A stretch of 5,511 bases of DNA, from positions 1 through 5,511 of the forward strand of contig SPJO01000077.1 of NCBI GenBank assembly GCA_006844635.1. Direction: 5' to 3'. Both the position numbers and the translations under genes were made by a program. The DNA comes from Methylophilaceae bacterium. GTDB lineage: Bacteria > Pseudomonadota > Gammaproteobacteria > Burkholderiales > Methylophilaceae. A model generated the notes under the pieces. That model ran no database searches and had not been told where the DNA came from. It saw only the letters and a list, made by a program, of their open reading frames with translations. Below are positions 1 through 5,480 of the stretch, in pieces; within the stretch, counting starts at the first letter, position 1; every line of letters starts with the position of its first letter.

Positions 1-604
1 GTGGAGTTTCGTTCGTTTCTTCCACCATGTCAGTAAGCTTCACTTGTAAGGTTTTACCTGGGATATAACGTGGCGTTAACGTGGTTGGCAGTGCTAGCGA
101 AAATACGCCACCTTCATAATCCACACGTTGCACCCAAGTGATTTCTGCTTTGATAGTCGATTGTGGGGCAATATTAGCCATCGACATAGCAAACAGGTTC
201 GGCCGATTTTGTTCTAATAAGCCTGCTTTTTTGCCGGCTGCTTTTGCTTGCTCAAACTGCTTTTTTGCCGCTTGTTTTTCTTTGACTAAGCCCTTTAAAA
301 CACGGTCTTCATTGGTTAGCGTTAAGCTGTCGACCGTCGCACCCTCTGGCAAAGGAAATACATAACGACCATTAACCCAGTCAGGACTCGTGTTTTTAAA
401 CTCCTGCGTTAAAGTCATCGATACGATCAAGCCATTCACTTGACCACTCAAATGGCTGTTCATTAATAAGGCTGGCTGATTGCCGCCACCTGTTTTAATG
501 AGTAGCTGTGGTGCTGTATCTTCTTGGTTAGGTTGGGCCTGTGCGCAGGCCAATACTAGCCAACTCATCAGGAAAATAAAAGACTTCAATACACGCTGTT
601 GCAT
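1..604 (-). CDS. VIT-domain exported protein, marine sortase-target type (3' end outside window)
   Basis: This is an open frame of 201 codons with no stop before the window edge, so only the N-terminal part is seen. The start ATG (604-602) follows AAGGAGG (618-612) with seven bases between them. Residues 1-24 look like a signal peptide: basic Arg4 and Lys7, a hydrophobic run at about 8-19, then ACAQAQ, which allows signal peptidase I cleavage after AQA. Cys20 in VLAC also loosely resembles a lipobox. The mature part reads as a VIT (vault/inter-alpha-trypsin) domain. The supporting motifs are RYVFPLPEGATVDSLTL at 80-96, the basic helix KEKQAAKKQFEQAKAAGKKAG at about 108-128, and LLEQNRPNLF at 129-138 followed by an NIAP motif. 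In the family I recall as marine proteobacterial sortase targets, a VIT domain is followed by a VWA domain and a C-terminal sorting signal, with a dedicated sortase gene nearby. Those parts would lie outside the window and are not seen. The gene lies downstream of creC in the same orientation. Other VIT-VWA proteins without a sortase signal remain possible. Confidence 0.85.
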   Translation of the reverse strand, partial: MQQRVLKSFIFLMSWLVLACAQAQPNQEDTAPQLLIKTGGGNQPALLMNSHLSGQVNGLIVSMTLTQEFKNTSPDWVNGRYVFPLPEGATVDSLTLTNEDRVLKGLVKEKQAAKKQFEQAKAAGKKAGLLEQNRPNLFAMSMANIAPQSTIKAEITWVQRVDYEGGVFSLALPTTLTPRYIPGKTLQVKLTDMVEETNETP

Positions 605-611
605 GATGTTT

Positions 612-618
612 CCTCCTT
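612..618 (-). promoter_or_regulatory. Strong ribosome binding site of the VIT-domain gene
   Basis: Read on the minus strand this is AAGGAGG, a near-perfect match to the 16S anti-Shine-Dalgarno sequence, seven bases before the ATG. It fixes the start of the VIT-domain gene. It is clearly stronger than anything visible before creB or creC, which suggests that the VIT protein is translated more efficiently than the two regulators. Confidence 0.85.
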
Positions 619-647
619 CTTGTTAAAGTAGGAAACACTTTCTCAAA

Positions 648-703
648 GCTATATGTGTTTTATGTGTGCGTTGTGTGTGGAATGGGTGTTTTTTCGTGGA
701 TGG
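648..703 (-). terminator. C-rich, G-poor segment after creC; possible Rho-loading (rut-like) region
   Basis: Immediately after the creC stop codon, the minus strand shows 56 bases with about 21 C and only 3 G by my hand count, made largely of CA-type runs. Unstructured C-rich and G-poor RNA is the known signature of Rho utilisation sites. No GC-rich hairpin followed by a T tract is visible in the gap. Rho-dependent attenuation between creC and the VIT gene is therefore possible, but this is an inference from composition. The segment could equally be an unstructured leader that keeps the downstream ribosome binding site open. Confidence 0.3.
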
Positions 704-2158
704 CTATTGTTGCGCTTGCAATGTGACTGGCCACTGTATCTGTGCAAGTACACCATTCTCTACATTGGATAATGTAATTGTGCCTTGATGTAAGTGCATG
801 ATTTCTCTAGCAAAGCTAAGCCCTAGTCCAGTGCGTTTGCGCACACCTTCTTGCGTTTGTGCAGAGAAAAATCGCTCAAAAGCGCGTTCAATGACATAGT
901 CATCTAAATGACCTTGGTTGTTGATGTTGAGTTGATGCTGACCATTTACTTCTTGATAGCTGATGCGCATATGACCAGCTTTGGGGCTGTTTTCAATGGC
1001 GTTATCAATCAGGTTGCCAATACATTGGCGTAATAGTAAGGCGTCTCCTTGTACCATAACCGCTTGATCAAGGTGCTTGATATCGACGGTGCAATAGTTA
1101 GCATCAATGAGTGCTTGGCTTTGTTGTAGCTGTTGCTTGATTAACGCGCTTAAATCAAATTCACTGATATCATTTAAAGCGTTTAAGTTTTCTAACTTAG
1201 CTAAATCAAGAATGCGATCAACCAACGATTGCATGCGGTTGTTGGAAGCGCGAATATTCTCAATAAACTGCTGTTGGTCAGCAGCGGGCATCTCTTCTGT
1301 TAATAATTCAGCCGCTGCTGATACCGAAGTTAATGGGGTTTTTAATTCATGCGTAAGGCCGTGAATATAATGCTCTACATACTCTTTGCCATCTAACTCA
1401 TCCCGCATATGCGTAATCGCTGTGGCGAGATTATCAAAACGTTTATCCATAAAGCGTGGCTGTTTATTGCGCTTGCCTTTTGCCATGGTATTCGCGTAAT
1501 TGACCAGCTTAGCAATTGAGCGCGTAAAGCCATGGCTCAACAAATAGCCGACTAGCATGGCAATGCCCAGCGCAGCTAATACATAAAGCGTTAAGTGCAG
1601 TCGTTCTACCGCTAGCAGCTGCTCTAATGGCCGCACAGGTTTGACCACACTCAGTACCCCCACGATATTACTACGCACTTTAATGGGAGCAGCGACCACC
1701 ATTACTTTTTCATCGCCTTGCGCCGTTTGGTCAGGGTAGCGATAACTGGTTCTTGCACCATACTTGCCGGCTAAAGTCAGTTTGACATCACGCCAAGTTG
1801 AATAATCTTCACCGATATTGCGGCCTGTCGAATCGTAAACGACGATGCCTTGGCGGTTAGTGATATACATCTCTAGATCGATAGAATCTTTGTATAAGCT
1901 ATAAATTTGTGCGCGAATGCGACGTTGATAACTCTTCTTGAATAATTGTGCCACTTCTTCTGTATCAATCACATCATCACGAAATTGCTGTTCCAGTGAG
2001 GTTGCTAATAAAGTAGCCGTGTCGATCAATACTGTCTCTGATGACTGTTGAAAAGCGGTGGTTAGTTTTTCTTTGGCTTGGTCGAGGAAAAACCACGACA
2101 AGCCGCCTAAAATAATAAAGTAAGCAACAAAGGCGCGTAGACTAAAACTGAGTTTCAT
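704..2158 (-). CDS. creC: Sensor histidine kinase CreC
   Basis: This is a membrane sensor kinase that would phosphorylate CreB. Numbering is from the ATG at 2158 (484 residues, close to the 474 of E. coli CreC). TM1 is at about 8-26, an extracytoplasmic sensor region at 27-186, and TM2 at about 187-207. HAMP follows, then a HisKA domain with the phospho-acceptor His270 in THELKTP, and a HATPase domain. The ATPase domain has N-box NLIDNAIENS at 382-391, F-box FERFFS at 427-432 and G2 box GLGLSF at 444-449. The sensor region carries segments that I recall as near-identical in E. coli CreC: IDTATLLA near the N terminus, GEDYSTWRDVKLTL, KYGAR, and VAAPI followed by GVLSV. The G1 box is odd: NNQGH stands where DxGxG is expected. 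A GTG codon at 2161 lies in frame directly before the ATG and overlaps the last base of the creB stop, so the true start could be either codon, and translation is probably coupled to creB. The creD gene that often follows creC is not adjacent here. Confidence 0.93.
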   Translation of the reverse strand: MKLSFSLRAFVAYFIILGGLSWFFLDQAKEKLTTAFQQSSETVLIDTATLLATSLEQQFRDDVIDTEEVAQLFKKSYQRRIRAQIYSLYKDSIDLEMYITNRQGIVVYDSTGRNIGEDYSTWRDVKLTLAGKYGARTSYRYPDQTAQGDEKVMVVAAPIKVRSNIVGVLSVVKPVRPLEQLLAVERLHLTLYVLAALGIAMLVGYLLSHGFTRSIAKLVNYANTMAKGKRNKQPRFMDKRFDNLATAITHMRDELDGKEYVEHYIHGLTHELKTPLTSVSAAAELLTEEMPAADQQQFIENIRASNNRMQSLVDRILDLAKLENLNALNDISEFDLSALIKQQLQQSQALIDANYCTVDIKHLDQAVMVQGDALLLRQCIGNLIDNAIENSPKAGHMRISYQEVNGQHQLNINNQGHLDDYVIERAFERFFSAQTQEGVRKRTGLGLSFAREIMHLHQGTITLSNVENGVLAQIQWPVTLQAQQ

Positions 2159-2160
2159 CA

Positions 2161-2850
2161 CTAGCCTAACAAGGAGTATCCAAAGCCACGGTGCGTGATA
2201 ATGGGTATATTGTTCGCATCAATGTTTTTTAGTTTTTGCCTTAAGCTCTTGATGTGTGAATCAATCACGCGGTCATCAGAAGGGTGGTTAGAAGACCATA
2301 CCGCCTCAATCAATTGCCTGCGTGAAAAAATTTGCTTTGGTTGTTTCAACAAGGTTTCAAGTAGTAAGTATTCACTACGCGTTAAATCCAAGCTCTGTGC
2401 TTGATAGCTAATGTGTAACTGTTGCTGATCAATGATAAAACCTGTATCCGTCGTGCCTGCTTCTTTCGCTGGTGATGTAGCTGCGCCGGCGCGCTTAAGA
2501 ATATTTTTGACGCGAACAGCCACTTCTCTTGGGCTAAACGGTTTCGTGACATAATCATCAGCACCAATTTCTAAGCCAACAATACGGTCGATTTCTTCGG
2601 CTCTAGCCGTTAAAAAAATCATTGGAATATCATGCTGCTCACGGATGGTTTTGAATAAATCAAAACCATTGGCATCAGGCAAGCCAACATCCAAAATCGC
2701 AAAATCAATTGGCTTCGCCTCAAATTGCGCGAGTGCAGCTTTGGCCGTGCTCTCCCAAATTGGATGCATGCCCTCTGACTTTAAAACATAGACCAGCGCA
2801 TCCGCAATTTCGGCTTCATCTTCAACAATTAATATGGTTTTGTTTAACAT
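2161..2850 (-). CDS. creB: Response regulator CreB, OmpR/PhoB family
   Basis: This is a DNA-binding transcription regulator activated by phosphorylation from CreC. At 229 residues it has the same length as E. coli CreB. The receiver domain (about 4-120) has the acidic pocket E10-D11, the phospho-acceptor Asp54 in ILDVGLPD, Thr81 in FLTARAEEIDR, and Lys103 in VTKPFSPREV. The linker is at about 121-135. The winged-helix domain (about 137-227) contains LTRSEYLLLETLLK, the recognition-helix region RVIDSHIKSLRQKL and the ending THRGFGYSLLG. DVGLP, KPFSPREV and the THRGxGYSL ending are the features that favour CreB over other OmpR-type regulators, including the regulators dedicated to proteobacterial sortase systems, whose receiver signature is different as I recall it. 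The ATG lies 10 bases after the lipoprotein stop and has only a weak ribosome binding site, which suggests coupled translation from an operon. No tandem TTCAC Cre-tag was found in this window, so autoregulation through the known E. coli-type site is not supported. Confidence 0.93.
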   Translation of the reverse strand: MLNKTILIVEDEAEIADALVYVLKSEGMHPIWESTAKAALAQFEAKPIDFAILDVGLPDANGFDLFKTIREQHDIPMIFLTARAEEIDRIVGLEIGADDYVTKPFSPREVAVRVKNILKRAGAATSPAKEAGTTDTGFIIDQQQLHISYQAQSLDLTRSEYLLLETLLKQPKQIFSRRQLIEAVWSSNHPSDDRVIDSHIKSLRQKLKNIDANNIPIITHRGFGYSLLG

Positions 2851-2860
2851 CTACAGCTGA

Positions 2861-3769
2861 CTATTTCGTTAAATCAATAAAATCCAACTCACCAGCTTTC
2901 ATATCAGGCACCATTAAATAACGTTCATCTTTTGTGATGGCAATATCAGCGGCTGCTTGGTATTGCGGGCCTACGGTTTCGACATCACCGGCTACGTTGA
3001 TAGAGAACACCTTGCCATTTTTCCAATCACTAACATACAGCGTTCCGCTTGAATGGTGTACTACGCCATCGCCGCCACCAAAGCCTTCTTCTAAGTCTGA
3101 TACTTCGCCTGTTTCTGTATGCAGGTTATACAAAATGCCAGAAGTGAAATCGACAAAAGTTAAATAAGTCCCCGTATCATCTGCCAGCAAGCCATTTGGC
3201 GCCATCACCAATGGGTTATCCGCGCCATCGACTAACATTGTCACTTCACCAGCCGCATTGATTTTATAAATCAGTCCGCCTTTGCCTGACCCTAAAATAT
3301 CACCACTATCCGATACATATAAATTGCCTAGCGGATCAGCCTCTAAATCGTTTAAGAATTGCGGTGGTTTCGTAAATGCTTCAGCAGCAACAAAGACTTC
3401 TTTTTGCGCGCTATCGGCTAAATTGACTCGAACAACTTGCGTTTTGTCTGCCACATAAAGCCAGTCACCAATAATCACCAAACCTTTTGGATCGTCAAAG
3501 CCCTCTGCGAACACGCTCAGTTCGCCGTTACTCAACACACTAATTTGACCATCGCCATCTTTTCCAAACTCATTAATTTCTGAGATGTAAATCTTACCGT
3601 CTTTGGCCTGCACAACAGACTCCGGGCTTTTTAACCCAGTGACCTTGGTGAGTGCAATTGGCGCTGTGACCTCAGTTGACTGTTGTTCAGTACAACTAAT
3701 GATGCAGGTAGAAACAACAACACTTAATAAAGTGACTTTTAGCGAACGAGCGATTGATAGATTTAACAT
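2861..3769 (-). CDS. Predicted lipoprotein with SMP-30/gluconolactonase-like beta-propeller
   Basis: I chose the ATG at 3769 (302 residues). It follows AAGGA four bases upstream and gives a standard lipoprotein signal: basic residues, a hydrophobic run at about 12-24, and lipobox IISC with Cys26 as the lipidated residue. Residue +2 is Thr, which favours outer-membrane sorting. An in-frame ATG at 3829 would add 20 residues in front of the signal peptide and is unlikely. The mature protein shows about six blade-like repeats ending in YISE, YVAD, YVSD, FVD, YVSD and MVPD. Positions matching the divalent-metal ligands of SMP-30/gluconolactonase enzymes can be proposed: Glu50 in SPES, Asn140 in FLND, Asn192 in APNG and Asp234 in GGGD. 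These enzymes hydrolyse lactones or related esters, but many propellers of this type have no known activity, so no substrate is assigned. The gene is first in an apparent operon with creBC, with a 10-base gap. It could supply or modulate a periplasmic signal for CreC, but that is inference. Confidence 0.85.
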   Translation of the reverse strand: MLNLSIARSLKVTLLSVVVSTCIISCTEQQSTEVTAPIALTKVTGLKSPESVVQAKDGKIYISEINEFGKDGDGQISVLSNGELSVFAEGFDDPKGLVIIGDWLYVADKTQVVRVNLADSAQKEVFVAAEAFTKPPQFLNDLEADPLGNLYVSDSGDILGSGKGGLIYKINAAGEVTMLVDGADNPLVMAPNGLLADDTGTYLTFVDFTSGILYNLHTETGEVSDLEEGFGGGDGVVHHSSGTLYVSDWKNGKVFSINVAGDVETVGPQYQAAADIAITKDERYLMVPDMKAGELDFIDLTK

Positions 3770-3773
3770 AGCG

Positions 3774-3778
3774 TCCTT
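3774..3778 (-). promoter_or_regulatory. Ribosome binding site that decides the lipoprotein start
   Basis: The minus strand reads AAGGA followed by CGCT and then the ATG at 3769. The spacing is slightly short, but the match is good. It supports the internal methionine over the in-frame ATG at 3829, together with the properly positioned lipoprotein signal peptide that this start creates. Confidence 0.65.
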
Positions 3779-3814
3779 AATGGTGAGTTGAAGAGTCAAT
3801 AATGTTGGCTTGAT

Positions 3815-3843
3815 ATTGTACACCCACAAGCATTACCTATAAG
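3815..3843 (-). promoter_or_regulatory. Candidate sigma-70 promoter for the lipoprotein-creBC unit
   Basis: On the minus strand the -10 candidate is TACAAT (3820-3815, five of six consensus bases). The -35 candidate is CTTATA (3843-3838, three of six), with a 17-base spacer. Transcription would begin near 3808 and leave a leader of roughly 40 bases before the chosen ATG at 3769. A start at 3829 would lie upstream of this transcription start, which fits with rejecting it. The weak -35 would be consistent with a need for an activator. This is a pattern match only. Confidence 0.35.
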
Positions 3844-3899
3844 CCCTCAATGATGGATTGCTATACAAATAATAAAGCGGTAATTATGTTAATTTTTAT

Positions 3900-3913
3900 T
3901 ATACATATGTATA
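3900..3913. promoter_or_regulatory. Perfect 14-base palindrome TATACATATGTATA, possible operator
   Basis: The sequence TATACATATGTATA equals its own reverse complement. It sits in the divergent intergenic region, overlapping or just upstream of the -35 position of the candidate promoter for the plus-strand gene. That is a typical place for a repressor or activator dimer. It is AT-rich, so chance occurrence is not excluded, and no regulator is assigned. Confidence 0.35.
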
Positions 3914-3939
3914 CATGGGCATGTGCTTAGCAGTATAAT
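3911..3939 (+). promoter_or_regulatory. Candidate sigma-70 promoter for the Mrr-like/zinc-ribbon gene
   Basis: A perfect TATAAT lies at 3934-3939. The hexamer 17 bases upstream of it, ATACAT at 3911-3916, is a poor -35 match. Two short palindromes overlap this upstream part. Transcription would start near 3946 and leave a leader of about 55 bases. The perfect -10 with a poor -35 suggests help from a bound regulator or an unrecognised upstream element. Confidence 0.45.
3913..3924. promoter_or_regulatory. Inverted repeat ACATG-GG-CATGT
   Basis: Five-base arms ACATG and CATGT are separated by GG. The repeat shares its first base with the end of the palindrome at 3900-3913. The pair covers the -35 position and part of the spacer of the promoter candidate at 3911-3939. 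Short arms make this weak on its own, and the tandem placement is what makes it worth recording. Confidence 0.25.
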
Positions 3940-3977
3940 GAATTTCAAATAAAAATAATTGTGAGAATAACTATTGG

Positions 3978-3990
3978 CGTTACTGTAACG
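3978..3990. promoter_or_regulatory. Palindrome CGTTACTGTAACG just before the 4002 start codon
   Basis: This is a perfect 6+1+6 palindrome in the untranslated leader, ending 11 bases before the ATG. As DNA it could be an operator. As RNA it can form a five-pair stem (CGTTA/TAACG) with a CTG loop next to the ribosome binding region, where only a weak GAAG-like signal is seen. Either role would affect expression of the downstream gene. Confidence 0.35.
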
Positions 3991-4001
3991 AAGAAAACTA
4001 A

Positions 4002-4871
4002 ATGATGTTGAGCATTGATTTTAAGAAAAGTTCTTCCAGTCTAATCATGGCTTTAATTTGCGCGACACCGCTCATTTTGACTATCTTCTTGCGCAATTAC
4101 GATACGGCATTATTTACGCCATTTTTATTGGTTGCTACAACTGTATTCTTCTTCGTTAGCGTGACGTGGTTTTTAATCAGGGAAGATGAGAGCCACAATA
4201 CGTTTTCTGTCCCCACTATTTCTGATTATCCAACAATACAAGAAGGCTTCCCAATGCCAGGAGTCCCTCAATATTGGACGACTGGATTGATTCAAGAGAT
4301 TGAATGGAAGCGATTTGAACGCTTATGTTTTTGGTATTTTCTGATTAAAGATGTGAAAGCCACTTTGGTACAAAAAGGAACCAATGGTTACATTCAGCTC
4401 TGCCTTGATCAAGCCATTGACGTGAATGCCGTCGTTAAGCATAAAACATCGTTAAAAGATGTTGGCGTGAAGGATATTAAATCATTGCTTACATTGATGG
4501 CGAAGGAAAACGTTAGCAAAGGGTTTTATATGGCAGCAGGTTCATTTTCGCCTGAAGCAAAAGTTTTTGCCAAGGAAAATAAAGTGACGTTAATTAGTGG
4601 CGGTATGTTGCTTACAATGATTAAAAGGCTTCGCCAAGCACAGCAAATGAAGCTGCTTGATATGGCGACTGAGGGAGACTATAAAACACCAACCTGCCCA
4701 GCCTGTGATATTAAAATGGTCAGCCTACATGGCCCTCATCAAGATAAATATTACTGGGCGTGTGTCAATAAACCAGTCTGTAAACACATTATGCCAAGGC
4801 GGGCGCAACGGATGCTACCGAGAAAAGAGCCGCGTCAGAAAATGAACATTCTGCAACATGCTTTTGGTTAG
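4002..4871 (+). CDS. Membrane-anchored Mrr-like nuclease-fold protein with C-terminal zinc ribbon, probably catalytically degenerate
   Basis: The protein has 289 residues from the ATG at 4002; a second ATG follows immediately. Two hydrophobic helices at about 13-30 and 38-59 form a membrane hairpin. From about 90 to 212 the protein resembles the Mrr catalytic domain (PD-(D/E)XK fold). The matching parts are YWTTGLIQEIEWKRFERLCFWYF, a GTNGYI strand, VGVKDIKSLLTLM, and the ending GSFSPEAKVFAKENKVTLISGGMLL (positions 180-204). In active Mrr-type enzymes I recall a G-x-D-G-G-I-D strand and a Q-x-K motif. Here those positions read GTNGYIQ (126-132) and KHK (146-148), so the catalytic Asp appears as Gln132 and the Gln as Lys146, with only Lys148 kept. 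Residues 232-260 are a topoisomerase-type zinc ribbon: Cys232 and Cys235, then 18 residues, Cys254, then 5 residues, Cys260, followed by a basic tail. The likely role is nucleic-acid binding at the membrane rather than DNA cutting. The alignment is from memory. Confidence 0.78.
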   Translation: MMLSIDFKKSSSSLIMALICATPLILTIFLRNYDTALFTPFLLVATTVFFFVSVTWFLIREDESHNTFSVPTISDYPTIQEGFPMPGVPQYWTTGLIQEIEWKRFERLCFWYFLIKDVKATLVQKGTNGYIQLCLDQAIDVNAVVKHKTSLKDVGVKDIKSLLTLMAKENVSKGFYMAAGSFSPEAKVFAKENKVTLISGGMLLTMIKRLRQAQQMKLLDMATEGDYKTPTCPACDIKMVSLHGPHQDKYYWACVNKPVCKHIMPRRAQRMLPRKEPRQKMNILQHAFG

Positions 4872-4876
4872 CCAAT

Positions 4877-4899
4877 GCTTTCATTAAATTTATGATAGC
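4877..4899. terminator. Weak hairpin between the convergent genes
   Basis: GCTTTCAT (4877-4884) and ATGATAGC (4892-4899) can pair with one mismatch around a 7-base loop. It lies just after the stop of the plus-strand gene and overlaps the last codons of the minus-strand glycosylase gene. On the plus strand it is followed by an A/T-rich run including TTTT, but the stem is AT-rich and there is no clean T tract. It is a possible weak terminator for the plus-strand gene. Confidence 0.25.
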
Positions 4900-5480
4900 A
4901 ATATTTTAATTTGCTCTTGCAGTGTTGGTAACACTTCACGTGTAAACCACGCATTCTTTTTAAGCCAAATATTATTTCTTGGGCTGGGGTGCGGTAGTGG
5001 AAGTGTATTTGGCCAGTAATTTTTCCAAGATTTAACGGTGTTGGTGAGCGTGCCTTTTTTAGCCTCTGGCAAATGCCAAGCAATGGCGTATCGGCCGATG
5101 ACTAATGTTAACGCGATATTGGGCATTGATGCTAATAGTTGGTTTCTCCATTGTTCAGCACATTCTTTTCTCGGTGGTAAGTCGCCAGACTTGCCCGTGC
5201 CGGGGTAGCAAAACCCCATGGGTAATATCGCAATTTGTTTTTCATCGTAAAAGGTATTTTTATTAACGCCCATCCATGTTCTTAATCGGTCTCCGCTAGC
5301 ATCATCAAAAGGGACGCCAGACATATGTACTTTCGAGCCAGGCGCTTGGCCCGCGATGAGTATCTTGGCGGCAGGGTTGATTTGCACAACAGGCCGTGCA
5401 CCATGAGGTAAATATTCTGCGCAAAGTGTGCAAGCGCGGACTTCATTTAAAGTAGTGCTAAAAGATTTTGTATGCATCAT
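4890..5480 (-). CDS. Uracil-DNA glycosylase superfamily protein with probable 4Fe-4S cluster
   Basis: The protein has 196 residues, and ATG codons at 5480 and 5477 are both possible starts. It fits the uracil-DNA glycosylase fold, whose enzymes remove uracil or related damaged bases from DNA in base-excision repair. Motif 1 is GQAPG at 44-48, where family 4 enzymes have GEAPG and family 1 has GQDPY. The C-terminal motif is HPSPRN at 164-169. Four cysteines, C17-x2-C20, then C91-x15-C107, match the spacing of the iron-sulfur ligands of family 4 enzymes. Other distinctive stretches are GVPFDDASGDRLRTWMGV at 55-72 and ILPMGFCYPGTGKSGDLPPR at 85-104. This is a widespread but divergent group usually annotated only as 'uracil-DNA glycosylase family', so the exact substrate is uncertain. 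The gene converges on the Mrr-like gene with 18 bases between the stops. No clear ribosome binding site or promoter stands out in the short AT-rich upstream stretch that is visible, and no SOS box is seen there. Confidence 0.88.
   Translation of the reverse strand: MMHTKSFSTTLNEVRACTLCAEYLPHGARPVVQINPAAKILIAGQAPGSKVHMSGVPFDDASGDRLRTWMGVNKNTFYDEKQIAILPMGFCYPGTGKSGDLPPRKECAEQWRNQLLASMPNIALTLVIGRYAIAWHLPEAKKGTLTNTVKSWKNYWPNTLPLPHPSPRNNIWLKKNAWFTREVLPTLQEQIKILLS

Noticed and set aside
138..365. Plus-strand open frame of 75 codons
   Set aside because: It lies entirely antisense to the VIT-domain coding region, whose protein motifs are clear, and shows no recognisable domain of its own.
704..2850. 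The two-component pair as the regulator/kinase dedicated to proteobacterial sortase systems
   Set aside because: The receiver and sensor motifs match CreB and CreC, and the kinase is about 485 residues, shorter than I recall for the dedicated sortase-system kinase. The nearby VIT protein alone does not justify that name.
2934..3167. Plus-strand open frame of 77 codons
   Set aside because: It is antisense to the propeller lipoprotein coding region and has no recognisable motif.
3770..3829. N-terminal extension of the lipoprotein from an ATG at 3829
   Set aside because: It would place 20 residues before an otherwise standard lipoprotein signal peptide and would start upstream of the candidate transcription start. 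The ATG at 3769 has a ribosome binding site.
3957..3975. Resemblance of AATTGTGAGAATAAC to the left part of the lac operator
   Set aside because: Only one half-site matches, two bases are missing from the centre, and no LacI-type regulator is in view. Probably coincidence in AT-rich DNA.
4868..5083. Minus-strand open frame of 71 codons
   Set aside because: It overlaps the 3' part of the glycosylase gene in another frame. The glycosylase frame carries the HPSPRN motif and conserved residues.
4002..5480. A two-gene defence or repair operon formed by the Mrr-like protein and the glycosylase
   Set aside because: The genes converge and cannot share a transcript. Adjacency alone does not show a joint function.
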